From Candidatus Hecatella orcuttiae (GTDB lineage Archaea; Thermoproteota; Bathyarchaeia; Hecatellales; Hecatellaceae): 64,000 nucleotides of DNA. The stretch's first letter is position 1; each line of letters starts with the position of its first letter. The stretch covers positions 1 through 64,000 of the forward strand of contig MTLY02000003.1 of assembly GCA_002011035.2 (NCBI GenBank), in the 5' to 3' direction. Position numbers and translations under genes: made by a program. The notes below the pieces were generated by a model. The model made no database searches and was not told where the DNA came from. It saw only the letters and a list, made by a program, of their open reading frames with translations. Below are positions 29,168-39,592 of the stretch, piece by piece.

Positions 29168-30778
29168 TTAAGGCTTCAGAAATTTATTAATTTCTTCCGC
29201 AATTAGTTCAGACCTTTTCTCTATAAAATCTTTATAATTTTGCAGTTTCCAAAGATTTTCATCTAAGGGTATTAACTGTTTTTGTAATTCACTTTTATCA
29301 ATACCATATTTTTGAATGTAGGTATAAGGTTGATATCTGAGTCTTTTATTTGTGCCCGGATTAATGAAAGTTATATTCCCTAACAGTTCTCTTTCTTCTT
29401 TCTTGATTCCTACACTTCTTAAGAGACTTCTGGGAAAGAAGTGATGCTCTTCGATCGTAAAATCCTTATTTATCTCATTGTGTGTTGTATAGCCTATCCT
29501 GACCCCTGTAAACCAGTCAACTGCTTCGTTTCTATAAGTAATTAGGTAAAGGAGTAATTTAAAGAACCTACCTTCTCCTTGATAGTGGATCGCGTTTTTA
29601 ATAGCCTCCTTGTTAATTGAGTCAACTCTTAATTCACCGATTAACTGGTTCACTGCCTCCCCAAAGGTTCTTGAATTTTTAATCTTGTTTATATCCTCTT
29701 GTAAGGTAGTCTCCGCAGAACCGCTATATCTTCCTTGCCACAAAGCTAATAGGAAAAAAAGAAAAGCCTTTTTAAATTCAAACTGATTTTCGAATCTACA
29801 ACGCAAGTATATTAAGGGTATTATCGTATTTTTTGCATAAATTAATTCTGAAGATAGAATTCCAATATTTCTAAATTCTAATATTAGTCTATTAAGACTA
29901 TTTTTAAACTTTGAAAAGGCATAGTCTAATAAGTTATTTTTATTTCTCAGAAAGTCATCACTTACTTCTCTTAAAATTGCTTTGTCTTCTCCTACTGAGG
30001 TTATTGCTCTAACAAGAAGTGTAGGATCAAAGTAAAAACCTCCCTCATCTAAACTATCAAGGTATCTAGAAAATTCTTCTCTTACCCATCCTTCATTGTA
30101 TGCAGCAACATAAGCTAGAGTTATATCCGCTTGTTTTATCCTTGTGCCAGAACTATTTAGCCTTTCAAAGATAGTGGCTATATTTTCTAAGGATGTATTT
30201 ATCTTAATTACCGGAATATCCATATTTAAAGCGGCCTTAATCTTGCTAGCATTATCGTAGATTTTTGTGAAAAGCTCTGGTCTATTTAATTTGTAAGATA
30301 ACTCTTCAGCTAACTTTTTTATGTCCTCAGCATTAAAAATATCATACGGAGATACCCACTCATGGATTTGCTTAATCGCTGGATACTCGAGTGAAACTTC
30401 CAAAGTTAGTATGTTAATTTTTACTCTATATTTTTTGACTAAATCATTCCATATATTTATATCAAGCCAATAGGGTTTTCTTAAATTCAGGATGCAGAGT
30501 GCAACTATTCTTTGCTGTCCATCTACCATCCATTCTTTTGACTTATTTTCATAGACATGTTTACCTTGAGTATAATCACTCAAGTCCCAAACCAGAATAG
30601 AGCCTATCGGATAACCTTTTATTAAAGAATCAAGCAAGTCAGCAACTTGGTTTTTTGTCCAAACAAATTCTCTTTGAAACTCGGGTATATCAATTTTTCC
30701 ACTTGCTGCTTTTTCGATTAGCATATGTATAGGTTCCTGACCAAGACCCGGCTTAGATGAACTCATTCCTTTCACCAA
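29168..30778 (-). CDS. DUF262/DUF1524 GmrSD-type (ParB-like/HNH) defence protein
   Basis: IDIPEFQREFVWTKNQVADLLDSLIKGYPIGSILVW, WMVDGQQRIVAL; C-terminal EEHHFFPRSLL...GNITFINPGTNKRL. Confidence 0.9.
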   Translation of the reverse strand: MVKGMSSSKPGLGQEPIHMLIEKAASGKIDIPEFQREFVWTKNQVADLLDSLIKGYPIGSILVWDLSDYTQGKHVYENKSKEWMVDGQQRIVALCILNLRKPYWLDINIWNDLVKKYRVKINILTLEVSLEYPAIKQIHEWVSPYDIFNAEDIKKLAEELSYKLNRPELFTKIYDNASKIKAALNMDIPVIKINTSLENIATIFERLNSSGTRIKQADITLAYVAAYNEGWVREEFSRYLDSLDEGGFYFDPTLLVRAITSVGEDKAILREVSDDFLRNKNNLLDYAFSKFKNSLNRLILEFRNIGILSSELIYAKNTIIPLIYLRCRFENQFEFKKAFLFFLLALWQGRYSGSAETTLQEDINKIKNSRTFGEAVNQLIGELRVDSINKEAIKNAIHYQGEGRFFKLLLYLITYRNEAVDWFTGVRIGYTTHNEINKDFTIEEHHFFPRSLLRSVGIKKEERELLGNITFINPGTNKRLRYQPYTYIQKYGIDKSELQKQLIPLDENLWKLQNYKDFIEKRSELIAEEINKFLKP

Positions 30779-30976
30779 ACAAAGTTAGTATCTTTGTTCA
30801 TCTTTTATTAATTTGTGAAATAGTATTTTAATTACTTTTGGAGCATAACATTTTTCTTCTAACTTCCACGACTTATTAAATAACAAAACTGTAAAATCAA
30901 TAATAAAAATTTATTTTAGGACTCATCAAAGTTAATATTTCAGATATTTATAAAACACCGAATAAATATTAAAAAA

Positions 30977-32479
30977 CTATCTTGTTGTTTGGGTTTGGAG
31001 GAGTCGGTTGAGGCCGTTGACCATGGCTTCGACGCTGGCTTTGACGATGTCGGAGCTGGCGGCTCGGGCGGAGATGACCTTCCCCCCCGCGTCCTCGATC
31101 TTCACCACCACCTCCGCCAGGGCGTCGGAGCCCCCTGTCAGGGCCTCCAGCCTGTACTCCTTCAGCCTCACGTTGATGAGGTTGTCGGTGATCTTCCGAA
31201 TGGCCTTGATAGCCGCGTCCACCGGGCCTACGCCGGTTTCCGAGGCCACATACTCCCTGCCCTTCACGATAAGCCTCACCGAAGCGGTGGGAATGACGTC
31301 GGTGCCCGTGACCACGGCGAGGTCCTTCAGCTCCAGCACCCTCTCCTCGGCCAGCGGCTGACCGCAGACGGCGCTGGCTATGGCCAGCAAGTCGGTGGTG
31401 GTGACGTATTTCCCCCGGTCTCCCAGCTCCTTCACCCTCTCCACGATCTCCCTCGCCTGCTGCTCGCTGGGTTTGAAGCCCAGCTCCTCCACCCTCCTCC
31501 TGACCCCGTGCACGCCCGCATGCTTCCCAGCTACGATGGTGGTCTCCCTCCCCACCAGCGCAGGGCTGATGGGCTCGTAGGTGAGGGGCATGGACAGGAC
31601 CCCATGCGCGTGGATGCCTGACTCGTGGGCGAAGGCATTCTCCCCCACAATAGGCTTGTTGGGGGGCACGGGCACCCCCGTCAGCCGGGAGACCAGCCGG
31701 GAGGTCTCGTAGAGAAGCCGGGTGCGGAGGCGCAGCCTCCTCCGGTAGAGGGAGTAAAGGGCCATGGCCACCTCCTCCAACGCAGCGTTGCCGGACCTTT
31801 CCCCCAGGCCGTTGACGGTGACGTGGACCTGGGTGGCCCCCGCTTCCACGGCGGCCAGGGAGTTGGCCACGGCCATGCCGAAGTCGTTGTGGCAGTGGAT
31901 GCTGATGGGCACTTTGACGGCTTCAGCTATCTCCCCCACCAGCCGGCGGGTCTGCTGGGGGGTGAGGACACCTACGGTGTCGGGGACGTTGACCCTGTCG
32001 GCTCCGGCTTCCACCACCGCGGTGTAGACCTGTTTGAGGTAGGCGATGTCCGTCCTGGTTGCGTCTTCGGCGGAGAACTCCACCTGCAGGCCGTGGGCTT
32101 TGGCGTACTCCACGGCCTCCACCGCCTTCCTGAGGGCCTGCCCGCGGGTTAGGTGGAGTTTGTGGCGGAGGTGGATGTCGGAGGTGGCGATGAAGAGGTG
32201 GAGGCTTCGGAGGTCGCACTTCAACGCAGCGTCCACGTCCTGCCGGGTGGTTCGGGCGAGGCCGCAGACCTCCGCCTTCAACCCAGCTTGGGCTATGAGC
32301 CTGACGGCTTCCATCTCCCCCTTGGACGTGACCGGGAACCCGGCTTCGATGGCGTCCACCCTCAGCCTGTCCAGTTGGCGGGCGATGTGGAGTTTGTCCT
32401 CGGCGGTGAGGGCTACTCCGGGGGTCTGCTCTCCGTCTCGGAGGGTGGTGTCGAACAGTCTCAAGTGTTTGGGGGGCAT
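30977..32479 (-). CDS. leuA: 2-isopropylmalate synthase (LeuA-type; citramalate synthase possible)
   Basis: [66 protein letters not shown]. Confidence 0.9.
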   Translation of the reverse strand: MPPKHLRLFDTTLRDGEQTPGVALTAEDKLHIARQLDRLRVDAIEAGFPVTSKGEMEAVRLIAQAGLKAEVCGLARTTRQDVDAALKCDLRSLHLFIATSDIHLRHKLHLTRGQALRKAVEAVEYAKAHGLQVEFSAEDATRTDIAYLKQVYTAVVEAGADRVNVPDTVGVLTPQQTRRLVGEIAEAVKVPISIHCHNDFGMAVANSLAAVEAGATQVHVTVNGLGERSGNAALEEVAMALYSLYRRRLRLRTRLLYETSRLVSRLTGVPVPPNKPIVGENAFAHESGIHAHGVLSMPLTYEPISPALVGRETTIVAGKHAGVHGVRRRVEELGFKPSEQQAREIVERVKELGDRGKYVTTTDLLAIASAVCGQPLAEERVLELKDLAVVTGTDVIPTASVRLIVKGREYVASETGVGPVDAAIKAIRKITDNLINVRLKEYRLEALTGGSDALAEVVVKIEDAGGKVISARAASSDIVKASVEAMVNGLNRLLQTQTTR

Positions 32480-32611
32480 TTGCGCCGCGGTCTCCGTGTA
32501 ATGGTTATCTCGCTGCCCTGTATTAAGGGCTTTCCGCCTCCTGGGTGAAAAGGTTTATGTAGTCGGGGAAAACATGTTTAGCCCCACGGTGCCATCTCTG
32601 AGGTAGGAGGT

Positions 32612-33745
32612 TTGGCGGTGAGGTATCGGATTGCCGTGATCCCCGGGGACGGCGTAGGCCCTGAGGTGGTGGAGGAAGGCGTCAAGGTGCTGACCGCTGC
32701 GGGGGACGCCTACGGGGTCAGGTTTGACTTCAAGTTTTACCCCTTCGGAGGCGACTATTATCTGGAGCATGGGGAGGTGCTCCCCGACTCCGCGTTGAAG
32801 GAGCTGGAGGGAGCGGACGCCATCTACTTGGGGGCCATAGGCCACCCGAGGGTGGCTCCGGGGGTGCTGGAGAAGGGGCTGCTGTTGAGGTTGAGGTTTC
32901 ACTTCGACCAGTATGTGAACCTGAGGCCGGTGAGGCTCTATCCCGGGGTTGAGACCCCCCTACGTGGGAAGGGCCCGGGGGACATTGCCTTCTACGTGGT
33001 CAGGGAGAACACTGAGGACTTTTACGTGGGGGTTGGGGGGAGGTTCAAGGGTGAAAGCCACAGGGCTGGGTTGGAGGTGAACCGGAGGCTCTACAGGCTG
33101 AGGTTCAGCTTGGACGTGGCGGTCCAAGGGGCTCCCGGCGAGGTAGCCTACCAGCTGGGGATAGCCACCCGCCGGGGCGTCGAAAGGGTGGTTCGCTATG
33201 CTTTTGAGCTCTGCAAGCGGAAGGGTCTCCGCCGGGTTACCTCCGTGGACAAGGCTAACGTGCTGGGGGATGTCTACGGCCTCTGGCGGGAGGTCTTCTC
33301 GGAGGTTGCCCGGGACTATGAGGGTGTGGAAGCCGAGTTCGCGTTCGTGGACGCAGCGGCCATGTGGTTTGTCAAAAACCCTGAGCGCTTCCAGGTGGTG
33401 GTCACCCCCAACATGTTCGGGGACATCCTCACCGACCTGGGGGCGATGATCCAAGGGGGCCTCGGGCTGGCTCCCGGGGGTAACATCAACCCGGGGGGGG
33501 TGTCCATGTTCGAGCCCATCCACGGGTCGGCGCCCAAGTACGCGGGGCAGGGGGTCATCAACCCCATCGCCGCCATCTGGGCTGGGCAGATGATGCTCAG
33601 CCACCTGGGGGAGGAAGCCGCTGCGGAGGCCGTGGACAGGGCTATAGGCCAGGTGCTGAGGGAGGGGAAGACCCTGACCAAAGATTTGGGAGGGTCCTCC
33701 TCCACCTCCCAGGTCGGAGACGCCATCGCAGCGAAAATCCATTAG
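32612..33745 (+). CDS. leuB: 3-isopropylmalate dehydrogenase
   Basis: [55 protein letters not shown]. Confidence 0.93.
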   Translation: MAVRYRIAVIPGDGVGPEVVEEGVKVLTAAGDAYGVRFDFKFYPFGGDYYLEHGEVLPDSALKELEGADAIYLGAIGHPRVAPGVLEKGLLLRLRFHFDQYVNLRPVRLYPGVETPLRGKGPGDIAFYVVRENTEDFYVGVGGRFKGESHRAGLEVNRRLYRLRFSLDVAVQGAPGEVAYQLGIATRRGVERVVRYAFELCKRKGLRRVTSVDKANVLGDVYGLWREVFSEVARDYEGVEAEFAFVDAAAMWFVKNPERFQVVVTPNMFGDILTDLGAMIQGGLGLAPGGNINPGGVSMFEPIHGSAPKYAGQGVINPIAAIWAGQMMLSHLGEEAAAEAVDRAIGQVLREGKTLTKDLGGSSSTSQVGDAIAAKIH

Positions 33746-33794
33746 CAAACGTTTTAATTAAACAGGCCCCTAGAAAATACCCGTAGGGGCAGAG

Positions 33795-36695
33795 TTGGGT
33801 TTTCAGACGCCGCGTTATGCTTCTGAGCGGGATTTTGTTGCGAGGTTTCTACTTCCGAAGCTTAGGGAGGCTGCTGAACGGCTCGGTGTGGCTGATGTGG
33901 TTGACTTCTTTTTTGAGAAGCCTATCAACGGGACACCTGACTTGACAGCTGAGAAAGGCGGTAGGGGTCTGTTTGTTGTTGAGGCTAAATTCAAGAAGAA
34001 GGTAGGGCGAGTTCAGAGGGACATTGAGCCTAGGGACCCTGAGGTGGTGAGGCAGGCTCTTGACTATGCGGGGTGGGGTGGTTTTCCTTATTATGCAACT
34101 TGCAACGTGCGGAGGCTCATTCTGTTTCAACGTAAGCCTGAGGCTAAGGCTCTGGAGAGTGAGATTGCCTCCTTTGAGTATGAGCGTAGCCCTGACTGGG
34201 CTGAAAGTCTTCTTAAGACGGTGTTGGAGCTTGTTCCCGTCCGCCTTAAGCCTTTGGACGACACGCTTGTGGATACGTTGCATGAAGCTTCCTCTGACCT
34301 CTACCCGGAGTTTCTCTCCGCCCTGAAAGGAAGGCTTCGGGATAAGAAATTTCGGGAGCGGTATGTTGACTGGCTGGAAAGTCAGGGTGTTAAGTTTTCG
34401 GATGAGACCAACCGGTTGATTGCGGAGCAGACTACCTACCTCCAGCTTAACAAGCTTCTCTTCTACCAGGTCATAAGGGCGATTTACCCTGACAGGTTGA
34501 GGCCGCTGAGGATAGGGGAGGAGGAAGATGTTTCCGAGGCTTTGGCTGGTTTCTTTGCGGATGCTCGGAAGATAGACTATGCGCCCATCTACCAGAGTGA
34601 TGTGATAAGTGAGATACCGCTGACGCCGAGGGCTCAGGAGCGGATCAGAACCTTACTGGACACTCTCAACGAGTTTGATTTTTCCAAGATGGAGAGTGAT
34701 TTTATCGGGCGGATCTACGAGAAGCTCATACCGCCGTTGGAGAGGAAGAGGCTTGGGCAGTTTTACACGCCGCCGGGGATCGTGGACTTTATCGTGCAGT
34801 TGACGGTGACGAAGCCTGAGGCTGTGGTTTTAGACCCCGGCTGCGGTTCAGGGGGTTTCTTGGTCAGAGCCTACCACAGGCTGAGGGAGCTGAACCACAT
34901 CCCTAGGGTGATAGAGGGCCCTCTGGCTGAGAGGTTTCACCAGCAGCTTTTGGAGCGCTTATATGGGGTGGATATAAATCAGTTTCCAGCCCACCTTACC
35001 GTCATAAACTTGGCTGTTCAAAACCCCAAAGCCAGAATTGAGAAGGTGAACGCTGTTGTCAGCGACATCTTCGACGTCAGGCCGGGGCAGGCGACGCTTT
35101 CAGGGTTCGAGAGCCTCACAGCTGAAGGTAAGCCCACGCTGGTAGAGATGCCTCCGGCCTTCGACGCTGTGGTGGCTAATCCGCCTTACATCCGTCAAGA
35201 GCTGCTGGGTGAGAAGGAGAAAGCGAAGATCAAGTCGCTGATCGAAAGCGAATATAAGGGTAAGCTGTTCATCGGTGCTCCCCAAAAGAAGGTGAAGGGT
35301 GCGGTTATCCTCGACAGGCAAAGCGACATATACATCTACTTCTACATTCACGGACTAAGATTTCTGAAGAATGGTGGAAGGTTAGGTTTTATCTCTTCTA
35401 ACAAATGGCTAGAGGTAGGCTACGGAGAACCGTTTCAGCAATTTCTTCTAGACAGCGCTAAGATTCTCTACGTGGTTGAATTCGACAGAGCCGTATTTCC
35501 CGACGCTGAAGTGGATACCGCTATAACCATAGTTGAAAAGGAGTCAAATAAGGTTGCTAAAAAGGCTAATGAGGTAAAGTTTGTCCGCGTCAAGAAGCCA
35601 ATGGGCATCAGGAATATGGTTCAGACTATAGAAAATATCAGTCAAAGCTTTGAGAATGACACCTTAAGGGTTAATATCATCAGGCAAGGCAAACTAAAAC
35701 TTGGAAAATGGAATACGTACCTTAGAGCCCCACCGGTGTACCCGAAAATTATTTCGCATCCAAAGGTGAAGAAACTTGGAAAAATCGTTGAGATATTTCG
35801 TGGACCAACTTCTGGTTGGAACGATTACTTTATAATATCTGTTGAAAAGGCTGAAGAATGGGGTATAGAAGACGAGTTCCTGATGCCCTGTGCTTCATCA
35901 CCTAAAAAGTTTGGGAGTTTAATAATCAAATCGGATGACATAGATGAATACTTCTTTGCTGTCGATAAGCCTAAGCACGAACTTCGTGGAACCAATGCTT
36001 TGAAATATATAGAGTTTGGTGAGAGACTAGAAATCGAAGTTAGAAGAGGTTCTCAGCGTGGCAGGCGACGTTTACCGGAGTTGGAAACTGTAAAGAATAG
36101 GAAGCCGTTTTGGTATGCACTTCCAAGGTTTGCGTCACCACATATCTTGTTCCCGAAGCTGATTAGAGGGAGGTTTATAGCCTTCTACAATGAAGCTAAA
36201 GCTCAAGGGTCAGACGTCTTTTATTATGTGGTTGTAAAAAAAGGAGAACCCACGGTTCTTGCTGGATATTTAAACTCCTCTGTCGCCATGCTTCTAGCTG
36301 AATTGTATGGGCGACAGTATACTGGTATGCTTGACCTTAAAGTCTATGAATTAAAGCAACTGCCTACCCTAGACCCTAATACGCTTACGCATGAAGAACG
36401 ACTGCGTATTTCAAATGCGTTTAAACAGTTAGCAAACAAAATGGATAAACGGGTAATGGCTGAAGAGAAATTGCAGAGCGTTAAAGCTAGGTCGAAAGCT
36501 GATCGGGATGTAGGTTTGTTTGAGGCTGAGGCTCGGAGGGAGTTGGAGAGGGCTGTTAGGGCTGAGGAAGAAGCGAGGAAGAAGCTGGACGAAGCAGTTT
36601 ACGACGCTTTGGGGTTAACAGAGGAGGAGCGGAGACAGGTTGAAGAGGGCCTCCGAGAGCTTCAGAAGCTCAGACGCCTGAGAACCCGAGCATAA
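33795..36695 (+). CDS. Eco57I-like fused restriction-modification enzyme (N6-adenine methylase with N-terminal nuclease-like domain)
   Basis: VLDPGCGSGGFLVRAY, VVANPPYIRQE; N-terminal GTPDL...LFVVEAKFKKK PD-(D/E)XK-like. Confidence 0.9.
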   Translation: MGFQTPRYASERDFVARFLLPKLREAAERLGVADVVDFFFEKPINGTPDLTAEKGGRGLFVVEAKFKKKVGRVQRDIEPRDPEVVRQALDYAGWGGFPYYATCNVRRLILFQRKPEAKALESEIASFEYERSPDWAESLLKTVLELVPVRLKPLDDTLVDTLHEASSDLYPEFLSALKGRLRDKKFRERYVDWLESQGVKFSDETNRLIAEQTTYLQLNKLLFYQVIRAIYPDRLRPLRIGEEEDVSEALAGFFADARKIDYAPIYQSDVISEIPLTPRAQERIRTLLDTLNEFDFSKMESDFIGRIYEKLIPPLERKRLGQFYTPPGIVDFIVQLTVTKPEAVVLDPGCGSGGFLVRAYHRLRELNHIPRVIEGPLAERFHQQLLERLYGVDINQFPAHLTVINLAVQNPKARIEKVNAVVSDIFDVRPGQATLSGFESLTAEGKPTLVEMPPAFDAVVANPPYIRQELLGEKEKAKIKSLIESEYKGKLFIGAPQKKVKGAVILDRQSDIYIYFYIHGLRFLKNGGRLGFISSNKWLEVGYGEPFQQFLLDSAKILYVVEFDRAVFPDAEVDTAITIVEKESNKVAKKANEVKFVRVKKPMGIRNMVQTIENISQSFENDTLRVNIIRQGKLKLGKWNTYLRAPPVYPKIISHPKVKKLGKIVEIFRGPTSGWNDYFIISVEKAEEWGIEDEFLMPCASSPKKFGSLIIKSDDIDEYFFAVDKPKHELRGTNALKYIEFGERLEIEVRRGSQRGRRRLPELETVKNRKPFWYALPRFASPHILFPKLIRGRFIAFYNEAKAQGSDVFYYVVVKKGEPTVLAGYLNSSVAMLLAELYGRQYTGMLDLKVYELKQLPTLDPNTLTHEERLRISNAFKQLANKMDKRVMAEEKLQSVKARSKADRDVGLFEAEARRELERAVRAEEEARKKLDEAVYDALGLTEEERRQVEEGLRELQKLRRLRTRA

Positions 36696-36706
36696 TACAG
36701 CTCCCC

Positions 36707-36850
36707 TTACCGTCGGCTATCTTCTTTGTTTAAATGCTCAATAAGGCCTCCGCATCTGAGGATTCTCAGCGAAAATTCGGGGAACGGCCCAGCCTTCAGG
36801 GTCTTCCCCGCAAACCCTAAGTCAACCTCCTCCATGGCATGGTAAACTTT
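36707..36850 (-). pseudogene. LeuD C-terminal remnant
   Basis: Minus-strand translation ...EEVDLGFAGKTLKAGPFPEFSLRILRCGGLIEHLNKEDSRR* resembles intact LeuD ...GVTLQAKPFPGFLLGILRDGGLIPHLNKK. Confidence 0.8.
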
Positions 36851-36923
36851 TGGAATTACCTCGTTTAGGTTGGATATTTTTTCACATCCACCTCACTTTG
36901 CAAAAAGCTTTACATAAGTAAAG

Positions 36924-37331
36924 TTAAGGAATCTTGAGTAGCTTGGTTTGCACTAATTTAAGCTCCCCGATCCTAGAGTCGGTTGTAACCAAGGTTCCTC
37001 CCAGCGTTTTTGCAACTGCCACAATATAAGCGTCTGCCAAAGAGAGCCTGCCTTTATGAACGCACTTCAGCCCCCCTGCGGCGCGCGTAAGCCTCTCATT
37101 TATAGCTAAAATCGACAGCTCAGAGTTTCTGAGGGACGCATGTCTCACTTCCGCAGCTTCACGGCCTAATTTTTCACAAGTTTTATAGTAAAACTCGGCG
37201 AGGTTAATCTCACACGTGCAACCCTCCACCCTCCCCCTTGCAACCTCGTCAAACATTTCTTTGACACGCTTATCTTCAGCAAAGTAAAGAAAGAGAGGCC
37301 CTGTGTCAAAGACGAGCCTACTTTTCCTCAG
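36924..37331 (-). CDS. vapC: PIN-domain VapC toxin; real start upstream of the called ATG (37256)
   Basis: In-frame upstream sequence RLVFDTGPLFLYFAEDKRVKE supplies the first PIN Asp; C-terminal LSLADAYIVAVAKTLGGTLVTTDSRI. Confidence 0.85.
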   Translation of the reverse strand: MRKSRLVFDTGPLFLYFAEDKRVKEMFDEVARGRVEGCTCEINLAEFYYKTCEKLGREAAEVRHASLRNSELSILAINERLTRAAGGLKCVHKGRLSLADAYIVAVAKTLGGTLVTTDSRIGELKLVQTKLLKIP

Positions 37332-37557
37332 ACGCCTCCTTCCTCCTCTCCTCTTGCAATTCCCTTATCATCTGATATACTGTTTCCTTTATGGCTTTAT
37401 CCGCGCCGAAGAGCTGCTCCAACGGAATGGCGGGAACAAGTAAGACCCCTTCATCAGCTTCAACAAACTTAATACGGGAGCCCCTCTTCAGTTTGTACTT
37501 TCTCCTAATCTCCACAGGGATGGTCACGGTGCCTTTCTGCGTAACAGTATAACTCAA
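37318..37557 (-). CDS. vapB: AbrB/SpoVT-type VapB antitoxin
   Basis: TVTQKGTVTIPVEIRRKYKLKRGSRIKFVE. Confidence 0.92.
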   Translation of the reverse strand: MSYTVTQKGTVTIPVEIRRKYKLKRGSRIKFVEADEGVLLVPAIPLEQLFGADKAIKETVYQMIRELQEERRKEASEEK

Positions 37558-37764
37558 GACACTTTCACTATACTTCTATTAAAAAAGTATCACATATAAC
37601 CATTATGTAATACTAAAACAACCTCTTGAGACATACACCATTGAACCGTAATAGACGCCAGAATGTCCAATTTCCTGTGATTAAGGGACATCCCCAACAA
37701 CCATTGAACGTCCGAATAATTATGCTATTCAGACACGATTTGCGCGTTTATCCGCATAATTTTC

Positions 37765-38316
37765 TTAAAAAGGCGAAGAAACACCTTGCCTTGAGGGTTT
37801 TCCTTCGCCAAGGCTAGGTTTGTTTTCGCTGTGTTTTTTGTTTAGGTGGGGGATGAGGCCTCCGTCTCGGAGGATTCCCAGCAGGAATCCTGGAAACGGC
37901 TTGGCCTGCAAGGTCACGCCTTTAGACTTGTTGGTGACCAGCCCCTTCTCTAGCTCCACCTCCAGCCGGTCGCCCTCCTCCACTTTGGAGGATATCCCCG
38001 GGCAGGCCACTGCGGGCAGGCCGTTGTTGATGGCGTTCCTGAAGAAAATCCTCGCAAAGGACTCCGCCACCACGCAACGAACCCCCGCATGCTTGAGGGC
38101 CAAGGCCGCATGCTCCCGGCTGGAGCCTCCTCCGAAGTTGACCCCCGCCACCACCAGCCCATACTCCTGAGCCTTCCGGGGGAACCCCGGGTCCAACCCC
38201 TCCATGGCATGGGCCGCCAAGTCCTCAGGCCTGGTCAGGACCAGGTATTTCCCCGGAAGGATGAGGTCGGTGTTGACGTTGTCCCCAAACTTCAGAGCCC
38301 GACCCTCCACCCTCAC
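37765..38316 (-). CDS. leuD: 3-isopropylmalate dehydratase small subunit
   Basis: KFGDNVNTDLILPGKYL, NFGGGSSREHAALALKHAGVRCVVAESFARIFFRNAINNG. Confidence 0.95.
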   Translation of the reverse strand: MRVEGRALKFGDNVNTDLILPGKYLVLTRPEDLAAHAMEGLDPGFPRKAQEYGLVVAGVNFGGGSSREHAALALKHAGVRCVVAESFARIFFRNAINNGLPAVACPGISSKVEEGDRLEVELEKGLVTNKSKGVTLQAKPFPGFLLGILRDGGLIPHLNKKHSENKPSLGEGKPSRQGVSSPF

Positions 38317-39587
38317 CGCCCACCCACCTCCCTAGGGTCGGTGATCCGGCCGGTCACCGCGGAGGCCGCCACCGTAGCCGGGGAAGCCAAGTAGACCTTC
38401 GCCCCCGGACTGCCCATCCGCCCTGTGAAATTCCGGTTCGTCGAGCTGATGCAGACTTCACCCTCCGCCAGCAGGCCGAAGTGCCCCCCCAAACACGGCC
38501 CGCAGTTGGGAGGCCCCACCGCCGCGCCAGCCCGGGCGAAAACCTCCAGGAGCCCCTCCTCCAAGGCCCGCAGGTAGATTTCCTGCGAAGCAGGAAGCAC
38601 GATCATGCGCACACCGTCCTTCACCCTCCGACCCCTCAGCAGCCCCGCTGCCTCCCGAAGGTCGTCCATCCGGCCGTTGGTGCACGACCCCAACACCGCC
38701 TGGTCCACCGGCAGCCCGGCTACCTCCCCCACAGGCTTGACGTTGGCCACCCTCGGCGGACAGGCCACCTGAGGCTCCAGGGAATCGACGCTGAAAGACA
38801 GCTCCCCCTCATACTCCGCCCCCTCATCCGGGTAGAGCGGCCGCAGAGACCCCGCCACCCGGCCTTCCAAGTAGCGGAACGTCACCCCATCCGGGGGGAC
38901 AAGTCCAGCCTTAGCCCCCAACTCCACCACCATGTTGCACAGGGTCATCCGCCCGTCCATACCCATCTTCCCCACAGTCGACCCGGTGAACTCCAAGCTC
39001 TTGTAGTTGGCGCCGTCCTCCCCCAAGCAGCCGGCCATGTGGAGGATCAGGTCCTTGGCGGAGACGTACCTCTGAAAACGGCCCTCCACCACCACCCGCA
39101 CGGTCTCAGGAACCCGAAACCAGAGGCGGCCCTGCGCCAGCACAGCCGCCACGTCCGTGGAGCCCACCCCCGTGGCGAAGGCCCCCAAAGCCCCATAGGT
39201 GCAAGTGTGGGAGTCAGCCCCCACCACCAAGTCCCCGGGCTTCACATGACCCTTCTCCGGGAGAACCTCATGGCAGATGCCCCCCTTCCCCACGTCGTAG
39301 AAGTTCCTCACCCCATACTCCGCCACAAACCGGCGGAGCCTCCGCTGAAGCTCCGCCGACCTCACCGTGTCCGCGGGAACCTGATGGTCGAAGACCACCA
39401 CCACCCGGCCGGGGTTCCAAACCCTCCGCTCCACCAGCCTCTCGAAGGCGTCCAAGGCCAGAGGACCCGTCAGGTCGTGCATCATCACCAAGTCCACCTC
39501 CGCCTCCACGTAGCCCCCAGCCTCCACCCGCGGCAGGCCGGAGGCTCTGGCCAGAATCTTCTCCGTCAAAGTAAGCCCGCTGCTCAT
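38313..39587 (-). CDS. leuC: 3-isopropylmalate dehydratase large subunit
   Basis: VVGADSHTCTYGALGAFATGVGSTD; GPPNCGPCLGGHFGLLAEGEVCISSTNRNFTGRMG. Confidence 0.95.
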   Translation of the reverse strand: MSSGLTLTEKILARASGLPRVEAGGYVEAEVDLVMMHDLTGPLALDAFERLVERRVWNPGRVVVVFDHQVPADTVRSAELQRRLRRFVAEYGVRNFYDVGKGGICHEVLPEKGHVKPGDLVVGADSHTCTYGALGAFATGVGSTDVAAVLAQGRLWFRVPETVRVVVEGRFQRYVSAKDLILHMAGCLGEDGANYKSLEFTGSTVGKMGMDGRMTLCNMVVELGAKAGLVPPDGVTFRYLEGRVAGSLRPLYPDEGAEYEGELSFSVDSLEPQVACPPRVANVKPVGEVAGLPVDQAVLGSCTNGRMDDLREAAGLLRGRRVKDGVRMIVLPASQEIYLRALEEGLLEVFARAGAAVGPPNCGPCLGGHFGLLAEGEVCISSTNRNFTGRMGSPGAKVYLASPATVAASAVTGRITDPREVGGR

Positions 39588-39592
39588 GCCGC

